This document shows, one piece after another, positions 34,786-46,320 of a stretch of 64,000 nt of DNA. The notes beneath the pieces are model-generated. The model ran no database searches. It had not been told where the DNA came from and saw only the letters and a list, made by a program, of their open reading frames with translations. The stretch spans positions 5,420,501 to 5,484,500 of the forward strand of contig PUFA01000034.1 of assembly GCA_003508835.1 (NCBI GenBank), given 5' to 3'. This stretch comes from Eonycteris spelaea. Taxonomy: Eukaryota; Chordata; Mammalia; Chiroptera; Pteropodidae. A program made the translations under genes and the position numbers. Positions within the stretch are counted from its first letter, which is position 1. Every line of letters starts with the position of its first letter.

Positions 34786-37700
34786 ATAGGCCATAATTTC
34801 CAGAGCAATGTAAATACCAGCGCATTTGTGCTTAATGGAACAGAATTCCACCTCGCAGCAAAAGAAGGTAGCTACCTTCAGAAACCTATGTTAAAAGTTT
34901 CCCCCCAAAATCACACAGCTTGCAACAGCTCCCATAGATTCACCGTATGATTTGGTTTACAGTCCATCTAATTTAGTAAATGCACCTGAGACTGTAAAAG
35001 ATACTTTTCTTCAAATGAATCTACCAATATCATCACAGAATGTAAATTCTTCCGGTTTCCTAAGACAAAACGTTTGCTCAAGGAATAGCCAATTATGACA
35101 TATACAAAGGGAATTTAATTATGCTTGATTCTAAAATAGCCAGAAATGAAAATTTATGACTTACTTTTCAATGAATTGGGGGAAAAAATCTGATCCCTGA
35201 CCCATGAAAGCTGATTAGTAAATCACCACGTGGGCAGTGAAAGGTCTAAGACCAGCTGCTGTTTAGAATATGGCTTTGAAAGGCTATGGTAATGAGCAAG
35301 AATGTCCTTTTCTGGCTACTTCACAATCTTAGCTCCATATTTATAAGAAAGTTTTATAAGTGGAGGGAGAAAAGAAAGTCTAAGACCTTCCTGTTCATCA
35401 GCCCTGCAGATGGTTCAAGGTCTCAATGCCTGAGATTAACTCATCCCTGCCTCGGAGCAGGCTGTATTTAGTGGGACCAGATCCCTTTTAAAAGCTATAT
35501 TGTTGAGATATCAGCTTGGATTTAGAAATCATGAGAGATATTCTAGCCTGTGATTATTCTACAAACTACTGGTAGCATGGCCTCGCTGGGGGAGCATTTT
35601 GATAACTTTGGGCCAGTCAGTGACATCCCAAGGTCATTACCACACTGGGAGACTCTCCTTCAGCAGGTTCCAGGTAGAGAGAAAGAAGCTGATATTTGGC
35701 TTCAGAAAAGTCTGTAGGAGAGAGGCTTCTGGGCAGGGTTTGAAAATATTGGCATCTGCCCCTAAGCTTTAATTCTCTTTTACAGCGATGACACGGAGAT
35801 AAAAGATGGGAACAAAAGGGTGGTCCAGTGCTCCAGGATTTACAGCAAGAAAAAAAAAGGGGCTTAGGCCAGTTCTACACCTGTGTCCTTTATGCTGACT
35901 GCACCTTTATAAGACATGTTAAGGGAAGGGAGACACCCTCAGGCACGTATCTGGTGACCATTGGGGGCATCTTGATGAGAAAGCAGCACCTATGAGCCTC
36001 TATCAGTGAGACCTCAGAACTTGATGTTCATGCTTCTGCACGAAGAACACCTACTTTTTAGATTTCCAGTAAGAGCTGGAAAAGCCGGATTAATCAAATC
36101 GTGCAAAGACATCCTAGCCTTTCTGTCCTTCTCTCTGATGTCTCATGTTTTTACCACTTCGTCCAATATAAAACATGCCTTGGACCATTTATATACACTG
36201 AGATGTAAGTAACAGCTCACAGAGTTGTTTCTATGCATCTTCATAACTGATTTACAGCTGCTGGCAATGTTCCCCTATCTGAGGGTATTTGCTCTTTAAG
36301 CAAAGCCTTAACCTCTCTAAAATTAAGCTCTCTAGAATTTCAGGAATCTGATAGACAGGAAATTAGGCAGCATTGCGAGGGGTCCCAAACAACTACTAGC
36401 CTCTGAAATTCTGTCACTGAGACCAACAGAGCTGAATGGAGCCAGGAGTCCCTTGCTGTTGCAGTGAAGAGTGAGGAAGGGTCTTGGGTGTCCCACCCCA
36501 ATGACGTCCACTGTCAGTCACTGTGCGACAAGAGACATGCCCCATGACCAGCTTTTAGTTGGATCCTTGCCCACTACTATTTCCCCAATCTAGGCTTTGT
36601 TCAGCCTTTTCCTAAATCCATGGCTTCCAACCATTTTTGTGGAACATTCTATCAATAGAAAATGATTGAGTAAACAACCCCAGGATATGCATATTTATTT
36701 TTTAATTACATATATGCAAATACATTACATAAAACTCAGGGATGAATACTCAGACAAGGTCCATCTGCAATGATTCTGAATGTCACTCATATTTCAAACA
36801 GTCTTCTTGACCATTTGAATGTATTTGACTTACATTTGGTCATTCATGCCCTCTGTCACTCAGCATATATTTATTGAACATCAGTTAGGTGCAGGCACAA
36901 GACATTTAAAGATGGCTAAGCTGTTGTCCTTCCCTGGGAGATTACTGTCTATGACAGAGTTGCCATCCGCTTCCCATCTGTCTCCCTTTTTTACGTCATC
37001 CTAAAACTCTTTGAGATGATGTTTATGTTTCCACGCATTACAAGTTAAGTATTTCATTTTCCAGCATAAAAAATCGCTTTATTCTGACTGAGCCAACACG
37101 AGGCGAGTGAGTACAATAAAGCGCTGATTTCTGTAACTGTGTGAACAGTCGGTGCCATCACAGCTGGGAGAAGAAACATAATTTAATAGGAGCTCTTTAT
37201 AAGCAAACTTCGCAGTAATTGAAATGAATTAACACATTCAAGCTGGAGAGAAGGAAAAAAGACAGATAGAAATTAGCATTTCAGTTTCTGGCTCATCTTT
37301 TAAAAAATCTGAGCAAACACACGCACACACAAAAGAGCAAGCAGAGCCAAAAATCCTAGAAGGAAACATGGAAGAAATAGCAACTAACCCACAACCCTCA
37401 TCTCCTTAATAGGACTTTCTCCTTCTTCCCAGCCTGTTCTTTTCTCACTGTGATCCAAGTAAGTATCGGTGCCACAGCCTCCCACTGCCCCAAAGCAGCA
37501 GAGTGCTGGAGCAGAGTCAGCACTGCCATGGAGTGTCAGAAAAACGTGCATCCTACCACCACCTTGTCACCTCTCAGACCCTCAGTTTCTCACCTACGAA
37601 TGCTTGCTGTGTTAAGGTTGACGGAACGGAGTGAGGGCACATACGTGAAAGTATTTCCTATAGGTTTTAGCTCTTTAATAATTGTTACTTCTTTTTTTTT

Positions 37701-38399
37701 TTTTGTATCTAAGGATTTTATGAGGCCTTCACACTAGGCTTCATCCCATAGTTTCATGAAGGAAATGATTCCAATATTTGAGTGTACGATTCACCTATAG
37801 TCAGAAACTTTCTAAGTTGTGACCCATCAAAGCTAGTAACAATTACCAGGGTGATTACTCTAGGGTTTTTACACATTTTTTCCTTTTCCTGTGACAATGA
37901 AAAGAGAACTTCTTATGATGATGGCGGAGGGGATTTTTCAAGATGGAATGAGGAAACAGTAGGTGACCCAACCCAGAAATTTAGCACTCAATTGATTTGG
38001 CCTAAATATACACATCCAAATGAGAGATTATTTGTGACACATAGAGAAGGGATTGGGAGCCATACTATACAGTTCTGTCGGAGAAAGTGTAATCCAGAGA
38101 AAAGCAGACCTGAGGAAACTCTGCAAGTATCTAAAGATATTTCAGACTCTTAGAAGAATTCCATCTCATCTCTCACAATCAATGAATGGCAGCTGCTGTG
38201 AGGAAAAGTCCATTTCGGTTGAAAGAACTCTCTAGTAATCCTAACTATCTTGAAAGAAAATGGACTGTCCTGGAAAATAGTACCACATCACCAGAGATCT
38301 TTAAAAGGGACCTGCAGAGCCGTTGGCTTTGCAAGAGCAGTCGGATGAGATGACTTGGAAGATCCTCTGTGATGTGTGAGTTCTAACTCTGTGCTTTAG

Positions 38400-38543
38400 T
38401 TTCTAGATGTCGTGCGGCTGGTTCAGCAGAAGTCCTGGAAAGTGGGAGATATCTTTCATGCCGTCGTTCAGTACTGCAAAATGCACGAGGAGCAGAAAGA
38501 TGGGACCCCAAGTCTCTTCGATTGGCTGCTGGAACTGGGATAA
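38400..38543 (+). CDS. SPHKAP: SPHKAP last coding exon (inferred exon 12), intact, with stop
   Basis: The exon encodes FLDVVRLVQQKSWKVGDIFH, then AVVQYCKMHEEQKDGTPSL and FDWLLELG, followed by TAA at 38541-38543. It is nearly identical to the human C-terminus (RLVQQ for QLVHR, TPS for RLS). The acceptor is CTCTGTGCTTTAG. This is the end of the C-terminal AKAP-like domain. There is no disruption, so the reading frame from 29008 to the stop is clean over five exons; only upstream exons are broken. Confidence 0.96.
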   Translation, partial: FLDVVRLVQQKSWKVGDIFHAVVQYCKMHEEQKDGTPSLFDWLLELG

Positions 38544-40270
38544 AGCAGCCATGTCGAGTAGAGTGTTCCTTCCCTCCATTTTAGCTTAGGTTATAGTGTT
38601 TGCTCTAAACGCACTAAACTTTCTCAAAACATTGCATCACGTTAGCAGAGCTATAAAAAATCTGCTGTTCAAGTCTGTTGCACATGGAATAAATCTGAGG
38701 AAAAGCAAAATATAGGTTTGTACAAATCAGTACAACCTGTGGGTGAGTTCAAAAGGGTTTGTATTTAAACGGCTGGGAAAACAGAAACTTTAATGGGCCT
38801 CAAATTAAAAAGCTTATAACCAGGCCCAAACTCTAGGCAAGCTGTACTTGCATATTTTTAATAATATAAAATATATAATGTCTCCAATTATGTGAATCAA
38901 CTGGAAACAAAGTTGCTGATCAAAAATAACTTTGTAAACTATACTGTAACCTTTATGTTATTTTTTTGAAAAGATTAAGGAGGTGTCAGCCCAGGTGAAC
39001 ACCTAAGATATGGGTAAGAGATTCCCAGGACTTTGATATGAAAGATTTTCACTTTCAAACCAATATCAGTGGCTATTAACAGAAATGCAGGAGTATTATC
39101 AGTGCCCTCTACTGAGGTGATTCCATTTATTCACTGCAATCCGCTGATGAATATTTCATGTCTCCCCCACCATATCTGGGTTCCTGGCTAACCAGAAAGC
39201 TACAGAGAGAGGAAAAGATCGAAGATTGTCTTGTTTCCATCTCTGTATTACTTGGTTAACATGATGATGGAATTCATACCCTAAGAGTAAACTGTCTTCA
39301 AGGAAAAAGAAAAAGTCTTTGGGATAAAATCTGCTTGTGTATTAAATTAAAAAAATACATAAACTCTTACTTTATTTTTATTGTAAATTATGAGAGATTG
39401 TTATCTTAAATCAAGTTTGCTTAGAGATTTATAAAATATGAAGAGATTATTGTCGTAAGCCACATTTTGACACTCTGAGTTCAGTGATTTCATTATAAAC
39501 ATGTTGCTATTCGTGTGGCCCACCTACTACTCAGATGACATTCATAATGACAAATGCAGGCTTTGACATAACCAGTTAGGATCACAGACTCTTCGTGATT
39601 CAAAGATATTGGCATTCAATTTGGGAAAAAGGAAAACCTTATCACATTTAAGTATTTTAATAACAGAGATTTAGTGTTTTGAAAATTAAAGCATCGAACT
39701 TATCCCTAATTAATCTTATTTCCTTTAGACTAAATGAGCTACACTGGCTTTTATTTTCTTCATCAAAGAAAGAATTTATTAAAGATTTCAGGAAACACTA
39801 TGCTTTTACACTATTTTTAAGGATCGTGAAGTAATTTTAAATGTGAACAAGGCCCCACACTAGCAATGCTGGCCATAAGTGTCCGTCCGTCCACATCTTG
39901 AAATGTCAACAAAGCTTGCTTCTAAGCCACACTTCCCTTCCCACCCAGGAATCTGTCCCAGTACTTGTTAAGCATTTATTATAGCAATGGTCTAAATTTA
40001 GGTTGTTCGTGTAATTTGACACAGTAACCAAATGTCACATTTTAAATTTATCCATCCTCTCAAGCTGAAATTTCTTTGGGATACTAAATGGAAAAGGATC
40101 TATTTGTTTTATAAACAATCCCAGAGTATTGTATGTAGACTTTTGTTGTGCTCGAATGAATGTTTACTTATTCTACAAAGCACAAATACTGAATTGTAAC
40201 CATGTGATGAAGTTATATATGTTGTACTTAACATTGCAAACTTATCAATAAACTTCTGTTGCCAAATTTT
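38544..40270 (+). other. SPHKAP: Probable SPHKAP 3' UTR
   Basis: Non-coding sequence follows the TAA. An AATAAA at 38688-38693 could give a very short UTR. A better-placed signal, AATAAA at 40247-40252 with TTCTGTTG just downstream, would give a UTR of about 1.7 kb, consistent with my recollection of the length of the human transcript. The stretch has no dense repeats, unlike what follows, which also fits UTR. The end point is inferred. Confidence 0.6.
40247..40252 (+). terminator. Candidate poly(A) signal (AATAAA) of SPHKAP
   Basis: Canonical AATAAA followed within 10 bases by a T/G-rich TTCTGTTG, then TTTTT stretches. It lies 1.7 kb after the stop. The alternative AATAAA at 38688-38693 is only 145 bp after the stop. 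Confidence 0.55.
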
Positions 40271-41000
40271 TGGCCATTTTTTCTTTAAGAACTTTAAGAC
40301 CCTCGTAGAAAATATAGTCACAGTGTGATTAGAAGAACATAGATGTAACCCCTAGACAAGTTTTGCTGTCCCACTTTTGGCTTTTGAATGAGCAAATGTT
40401 CTTTCTGATTAAATTTGCTAGGATCAGGCATACTCATGTAAATCAGCATTTTTCAACTGTGGCACGATTGACATTCGGAGCTGGATGATTCTCTGTTGCA
40501 GAGGGTTGTCCCGTGCATCATAGGATGTGCAGCAGCACCCCTGGCTCCTACCCACTAGATGCCAGGATCCACTTCCTCCCAGCTATGGCAACCAAACATG
40601 TCTCCCAACATTGCCAAACATCTTCTGGGGAGCAAAATTGCCACTGACTAAGGACTTCCAGCTGAGGACCCCTGGTATAAATAATGCATTGAAGGGGCAG
40701 AGCCCGAGGCTATAGGAGGCCTTCAGGTAGAGAAGCTAGTAGCCCCTCTGGGGAATCCCAGCAGGAACCTGAAACCCAGGCATTCTCTCCCCACCCTGCC
40801 AAGGCCCACAGGCTGTGGCCTTAACAGTACATTAGAGGGACAGAAGAAAAAGGCACAAGACAAACAAGCAATCTTCAAGCCTGGGGATAAACTGACCTAG
40901 AGCTAAACTTATCAGACTTAGAGGTAAGTGGATTATTGCTCTTTGAATTCAGGAAATACATTATTCGAATTAATGCAAAGGAGGCACTTTATTCACTAAT
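40271..41000. other. Intergenic, with an old MITE
   Basis: The SPHKAP transcript is inferred to end here. A MITE is present at about 40440-40680 and nothing else is recognised. An open frame overlapping the MITE is not a gene. Confidence 0.65.
40440..40680. mobile_element. hAT-type MITE
   Basis: 'ttttcaactgtggcacgatt', 'gttgtcccgtgcatcatagg', 'tacccactagatgccaggat' and 'ccaacattgccaaacatctt' follow a common mammalian MITE consensus. Its terminal 'cagtggttctcaac' motif is decayed. The subfamily is not named. Confidence 0.7.
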
Positions 41001-42300
41001 AAGAAAACATGAATATGCTTATGTAGAGAAGAATTCTCTAGTCAGCCAGAGGGTAATGTCAAATAAAAGCAAACTCTGGACAGTATTAGGAGAGTTTATT
41101 TGACAGCATTATTGCAAGAGCGGGAGAGGGACTATAGCGATGGAGGAGGGAACCATTGAATAGCCAGAATGCTCCAGGCGTGAGACGTGCAAGTGTCTCA
41201 AGGGTTAGGCAAAAAAGGGGTTATTTTACAGAGAGGAGTAACCAAGGGCCAAAAGGACAGGTGCGGAAAGTGGGACAGACAAAACGAGGCAGAGGGAAGT
41301 AGCGTGATGGGGCAGCAGGTCAGAAAACGTTTCATCCTGAGCTCAGCCCATTCTCGGGAGGGTTCCTTGAGGACATTCTAAGACAGGTCAAAGTTCAGGG
41401 CCTGGAGAAAGCAAACGAGCTTAACTAAAGTTTGGTGACAAGCATTTGTCCAGTGGATCAGTAGATACAAACGGCTCAGCTTGTCATTCATAAGGCACAG
41501 GATGGGAATTTGGAAGTTCCTTGTCGGAAGCTAACAAAGGAGCATCCATGGAGTTTAGCTCCAAGGAGCCAGCCAAAGGCATGACCTGAAAACTGGTCTC
41601 TTTTAAATATAAGCAGGGTTCGAGCAGCTCAAACCTTCCGAGTTAACGCTTCCTGCACAAGTGTTTATTGTCATCTGCTTTCTAGCATGGTAAGCTGAAC
41701 GTGGGTCTCTGTCAGTGACTGAATGTGAAGTCCTTACAGTCTTTTACTCATCTGTGGATTCCGCCATAGTCCCTAGTATGCCTTGTCCGCAGTAGACATC
41801 GAGTTGAAATGACAGAGCTAATAGGCCTTGGCTAACTGAGGCTTTGGTTTGCAGCTAATGATGTTCAACAATTAATGCTAGAAACACAATTTTACATTAA
41901 TGTTCTTCTTTGCTTATCAGAGACTGCTATCGGGCATATAAGGCTGCTCAAGATTTTTTATGAAATTACTTTTGGAGTTATGCAAGGACACTCTAAAAAT
42001 CTGCCTTTTATTTTAATTGTATAAGAATGTTGACCTGAGGAACTGAAAAATGTTTTTGCGGTTGTAACAAATTTAAGGGATACTTAGGGAATTATCAGCA
42101 GGACTTGGAGGATGATCAAGTGCAAATAGGTTTGAATTCAATGGACTGAGTGGGGGAAATCATTTGAGACTTTCTTCTTATCAGCAAAAATTACCTATGC
42201 TCACAAACAAAATGCTAATCCACCATCATCATTGCAAGAATCCATTGGCCATCTACATTTTCACTTCCCAAACCATCCCTTCAAAAATGCCTCTCTTATA
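41000..42300. other. Intergenic; possible old LTR, otherwise nothing recognised
   Basis: The stretch at about 41085-41690 ('gagagtttatttgacagc' onward) has the feel of a reversed ERVL-type LTR, but I cannot match a family. The rest is unremarkable AT-rich sequence. Confidence 0.4.
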
Positions 42301-42309
42301 GAGGACAAT

Positions 42310-42575
42310 CTGGTGACAGCCAGAGGGGAGAGGGTTTGGAGGACTGGAGAATGGGGTGAAGGCTAAAGAAGTACAAACTAGTAGTTGATAGATGGTCACG
42401 GGGATGGGAAGCACAGCATAGGGAATGCAGTTAGCGTTAATATATTGGCTAGATGGAGGGCCAGGGAGGGAAGGAGCAATTAAAAGGATCGTTCTACAAA
42501 CTATATAAATGTTTAACGAATGTACTGTATACTTGGAACTAATAAAATAAAATTTTTTAAAAAAGAAAAGACCAT
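42310..42575 (+). mobile_element. L1 3' end with A-rich tail
   Basis: 'gaatggggtgaaggctaaag', 'aagtacaaactagtagttga' and 'gaatgtactgtatacttgga' lead to an A-rich end. The same tail recurs at 48840-49060 and, reversed, at 61311-61700. All three belong to one L1 lineage. Confidence 0.8.
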
Positions 42576-44075
42576 CCATTAACAACAATAACAAAAAACA
42601 AAAAAAAAAAAAAAGCCTCTCCTTTCAAAGTCCCATATCCAGCCTCACATTCTCCTTTTCAATGTTCACATCTCCTTCCTATATCTACCCCTTCCGTCCT
42701 TCATTAAACACTTATCAACGATTATTTGCTTCCCTCAGAAGAGTCCCTCTGCTTTGTGGAACGCTGTCGCATGTGCCCACATTACTCTCACTGTTCGCTT
42801 TTCTGGCCTGGAACGTGGCGGGGAATCCAGACTCTCCCATGACACTGAGCACCACACAACCTGGATGCGAAGACTGTGTCAGGGCAGAGCGTGTGGTGCC
42901 TGGGCCGAACACCTGGCCCAAACCTGTACATACACACAACACGCGCCTGCATCACCACCTCGCAGACGGCGGCGTGCAGCACAGATAAAGCAGGAGCGAG
43001 AGGGTCTCTTGTCACAGAGGACAGCAGAACGACTCGTCATTTGTGCAGATAGAGTGAAGGTGGACAAAACAAGGAGAGCCTCTAGCTTTAAGTGCCAGAT
43101 TCTTTTCCATGCCTGTGTGTGTACTTCACCTGCTCTTCAAGCAACAGGCCAATTATGTCAACCCTTGTACTGTTTTTTAGTGATAAAGGCAATCGGTCAC
43201 ATATTAACCTTTTATGAAACTCATACAAATGTCTAACAAAGCCCCACTAAATGAGATCAGTTATTTCTTCCTTCATTTTTGACATTATGATCTTATTAAA
43301 ATTAAGTGCAGGGATGTACTAGAAAGAGCAGTTACACAGTCCCAGCTGCACGTGTCCTCCGGCATATTACTAAATGTTCTGGAACATTTTGTTTTCTTTT
43401 TTAGTAGAACAAATAAAATTACGTGGATCACATGGTCTGGGAGATCACTTCCTCAGCCGAAACGTTCTACGAACTGCTATTTGGCAGAGACAAGGGTAAA
43501 GGTGATATCGACAGGAAGAGCAAAGCAATTGTATGGAATTCAATGTCTCAGGAAAATAAAGAGTAAAAGAGGCCTCTGGTTTGTTTCTTTGTTTCTTCAG
43601 TGCCTAGAGCAAAGGCAGAGAAATCAAGTTTTGAACAATTCTGGGATTAGAAGCGAGAAAAAGTTTCAGAGTATTCAGAGGGACACACACAGATGCACAA
43701 AATGTAGTTGTAATTCTTAACCTTTGTGAGGTGTAGGATCTTTTAAAAATCTGAGAGAAACTGAACACAGACAGAATTCAGGGATTACTTGTACAGTTCC
43801 AAGAAATTGTCCATGCCGTTTTCTCACCCGCTCTGTATTTTACATCTCCAGTAAGTAGAGCCCATGTCTTCTTCATATGCTACCAATTTCTAGCCTCACG
43901 CTCTGGTGTCTAATATATCTTGCTATCTAATGGATCCTCAATACATATTTGTTAAAAAAAAAAAAAAAACCCTAGGAGCTCATGTATTAATGAGGAAAGC
44001 ATGTCAAAAGGGTCAGATTCTAACTAAAAAAGAATCCTAATTTAAAGGTATTTTTGCATAGAACATGTTCTCATC
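42576..44075. other. Intergenic, with CpG-retaining patch
   Basis: Sequence at about 42755-43065 has far more CpG than its surroundings (for example 'ctcgcagacggcggcgtgca'). Several overlapping open frames occur on both strands, up to 160 codons, but none resembles a protein I know. The rest is AT-rich with short A runs. Confidence 0.5.
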
Positions 44076-44310
44076 AAAGGAAGGAAGAGAGAGAGGAGAG
44101 AGAGAGAGAGAGAGAGGGAGGGGAGGGAGGAGGGAGGGAGGAGGAGGGAGGAGGAAGGAAGGAAGGAAGGAAGGAAGGAAGGAAGGAAAAAAGGAGAGAG
44201 AAAAGGGAAAGAAACAGAAGGAAGAAAGGAAGGAAACAAAAGGGAGGGAGGGAGATTGAAAAGAGAGAAAGGGAGGAAAGGGAAGGAAAGAAAAGAAAGA
44301 AAATGAAGAA
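44076..44310. repeat. Polypurine (GA/GGAA) tract
   Basis: About 230 bases almost free of pyrimidines on the + strand, composed of GAGA, GGGAGGA and GGAA repeats. Open frames through it are low-complexity artefacts. Confidence 0.95.
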
Positions 44311-45300
44311 AGCTCAACTCTTCAAGAAATGTATTACTTTCAAAGTAAGAAAATACTAAATCCAGCAGAAGTACAGATTGAATTTTTATATGTCCTGGCT
44401 AATACGGGACACAGTAATGGCCACCTTGGTTGCTTCATGCTGCCATCACAGCCCCGGGCCCCATTCACGCGCCTAAAGAGATGCTCATTCAGCAGCAGGG
44501 GCTTCTTCGGCCCCCCGGGGATGCGGTCCTGATACTGATCCCCAATCGAGCAGATTTGCTGAAAACAAGTTACAGCTCTAACCACCTGCAACTCAAAGCA
44601 AATGAAACGTAGTACTTTTAATTTAAAATACACTAATTTCAATGGTTTAGATAGTAAATTTAATGTTATTTTTTTTACCATCATTAACAAAAACGTCATT
44701 CAAAAAATGCACCAAACTTCAACAGAAACTCCACCATATACCTCTGAGAAGTAAGAAGCCATACATTTTTTTGTTTGTGCCTGGCTCAGCATTTCTTGAC
44801 GTTTCCACGCGGGCCTTTGCAAACCTGGTATCCATCCAACTCGCCAAAAAAGAGATTTATGAAAAGGAATTCAGCAGAATGCCTGCCATTCTGATTGGCA
44901 TTGAAAAGTAACCATTCGTTCCACAAACATTTATGTGGTACCAAGCGTGCCGAGCACCATTCTAGATGACATAAAATGTAATAGAGAATAGACAAAGTCC
45001 TTGGCATTTTATAATTTCCGTTCTTGTGAGAATTACAGATGATGGCCCATAATGAAAATACAACATATAAAATAAATTGAATTGATCACGTAGCAGGGAA
45101 AGGATTAAAGAGTCATGGGATATGTAACTTTAGCTCATGCCTAACCCCTAACAGCTTCAATTTCCTCCTTAGGTGGATTCAAAAGTTTTTGAAGAAGTCA
45201 AAATTATCACTTGAAATGGTCCCTGACCACTTATTAGTTAATGTAAATACAAGGTTTGGGGTACTAAGTAAGGAGGTGGTGACCGAGGCAGCTACTGTCT
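44311..45300. other. Intergenic; GC-rich patch and old repeat
   Basis: A GC-rich patch (44440-44545, 'cccggg', 'ggccccccgggg') lies here, and an ancient repeat ('aacatttatgtggtaccaag') lies near 44915-45040. No gene is supported. Confidence 0.5.
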
Positions 45301-45665
45301 ATGCTGCAGTGTAGCTGGCTTGTTACCATGGCAACAGCCGCACACGCCTTTCGGGCGATGGTGACTGCAGGGGTTGAAGAGTTAGCCCTGCTCCAAAGAA
45401 CAGGGCTGTTTCTGGAGCAAACACATCCTTATTCTTTGAGCGGTTTTTCCTCTCATCCCCGTGTCTCTCGAGCTATAAACTTTGCCACCCTCGGCTGAGA
45501 CCCTGCCACATCTCCCTCAGGACGCTGTCCGAACTCTCTCCAGCTCTTGGCCTCCCCGCACGAGCACGCAGGACGATGACGACCCTGGAGCACGCTGTGT
45601 CTGCGCATGGAATCTTGTCTTTTGGAATGTCAAGGGCAGCACTGTCGCCATCGGAACGCCCCTGA
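45300..45665. promoter_or_regulatory. CpG-rich patch with RFX X-box (candidate regulatory element)
   Basis: This part of the intergenic region is rich in CpG compared with its surroundings ('cctttcgggcgatgg', 'cccgcacgagcacgcaggac'). It contains GTTACCATGGCAAC, a full match to the RFX X-box consensus GTNRCC-N(0-3)-RGYAAC. I cannot tell a distal enhancer from a promoter of a non-coding transcript. Open frames on both strands are short and unrelated to known proteins. Confidence 0.45.
45322..45335. promoter_or_regulatory. RFX X-box motif
   Basis: GTTACCATGGCAAC is nearly palindromic (one mismatch between half sites) and fits the X-box consensus bound by RFX factors, which drive many ciliary genes. 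Presence of the motif is certain; function is inferred. Confidence 0.6.
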
Positions 45666-46155
45666 CTAATAAGTAAATAACATTTAAACATAAATTAATT
45701 AATTCCTGGAAGAGAATGAATTGTCCTGGCTGAGCGAGGAGACTTTGGCAAGCCCCTGAGTCGGCAGATAGGACGTCAGCTCATGAGTATGACAGACGTC
45801 CAAGCACCGTCCAGTTCTAAAGATTCTGGAATAGAGGACAGCTGTGGCAAGAAGCTGCCTGATGTTAATTAGCCCACATGTTACTCATGATTGCTCCTCC
45901 TGTGCTCCTCGTTCAAGTCCATGCAGTTCAATTGAGTAAGGAAAGAAATTGCAGACCCAATTATTCAGGTGAGGAAATTAAAATTCAGAGGTGTGAGAGG
46001 ACCTAATCAAGGTATGAAAGAATAATAATAATAACCTGGGATAGATGCTGGCTAGACTAAGCTCATCAGACCCCAGCTTTCCCTTATTGGAACACTTATT
46101 GGTTCAGAGAGGGAACGTAAATTGGCCCAAACTGAAGGGAAGGAATTACAGAGCG
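45666..46155. other. Intergenic, nothing recognised
   Basis: AT-rich unique-looking sequence. A short ATA repeat occurs near 46021-46034. Confidence 0.5.
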
Positions 46156-46320
46156 GTCTCTCTGTCTCTCTCCCTCTCTCCCTCTCCCTCTCCCTCTCCC
46201 TCTCCCTCTCTCCCTCTCCCTCTCCTCCCCTCCCCCTCCCCCCCCTCTCTCTCTCTCTCTCCCTCCTTTCGTATCCCCCTTCCCTCCCTCCCTCTCTCCC
46301 TCCCTCCCTCTCTCTCACTC
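46156..46320. repeat. Polypyrimidine (CT/CCCTCT) tract
   Basis: About 165 bases composed almost only of C and T on the + strand, in CCCTCT, CTCT and CCCCTCCC units. The apparent Ser/Leu/Pro-rich open frames are artefacts of composition. Confidence 0.95.

Larger units (their letters stand above)
31714..38399 (+). other. SPHKAP intron (6.7 kb)
   Basis: The intron runs from GTACTG to an AACTCTGTGCTTTAG acceptor. It holds two reversed ERVL-MaLR-type LTRs (about 32409-32960 and 34241-34582), a MER5-type MITE (about 34615-34785) and a short old repeat near 36835-36965. No further exon is supported; open frames at 33403-33774, 37450-37737 and 37782-38153 have no known similarity. Confidence 0.75.
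8182..40270 (+). other. SPHKAP: SPHKAP gene, 3' portion (nine coding exons plus 3' UTR)
   Basis: Nine exon-like blocks translate to successive parts of SPHKAP, recognised from memory of the human protein (about 1,700 residues). All are in order and on one strand, each has AG/GT borders, and phases agree across junctions. SPHKAP is a scaffold that binds sphingosine kinase 1 and anchors type-I regulatory subunits of cAMP-dependent protein kinase; it is mainly neuronal and cardiac. The window begins at about human residue 83, so the promoter and first exons lie upstream. Seven frame-changing differences are present (about 9828-9833, 13618, 14696, 14911, 16800, 26954 and 27022) with no nonsense substitution in the proper frames. 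I read this as either a recently broken gene or a gene with assembly indels. Gene identity is very secure; coding status is not. Confidence 0.95.

Noticed and set aside
8182..38543. Processed (retroposed) SPHKAP copy
   Set aside because: Introns with consensus borders are present between all nine blocks, so this is the genuine locus.
42754..43236. 160-codon open frame (+)
   Set aside because: No recognised similarity, and overlapping open frames of similar length on both strands point to base composition, not selection.
44042..44359. Glu/Arg/Lys-rich and Ser/Pro/Phe-rich open frames
   Set aside because: Low-complexity translation of a polypurine tract.
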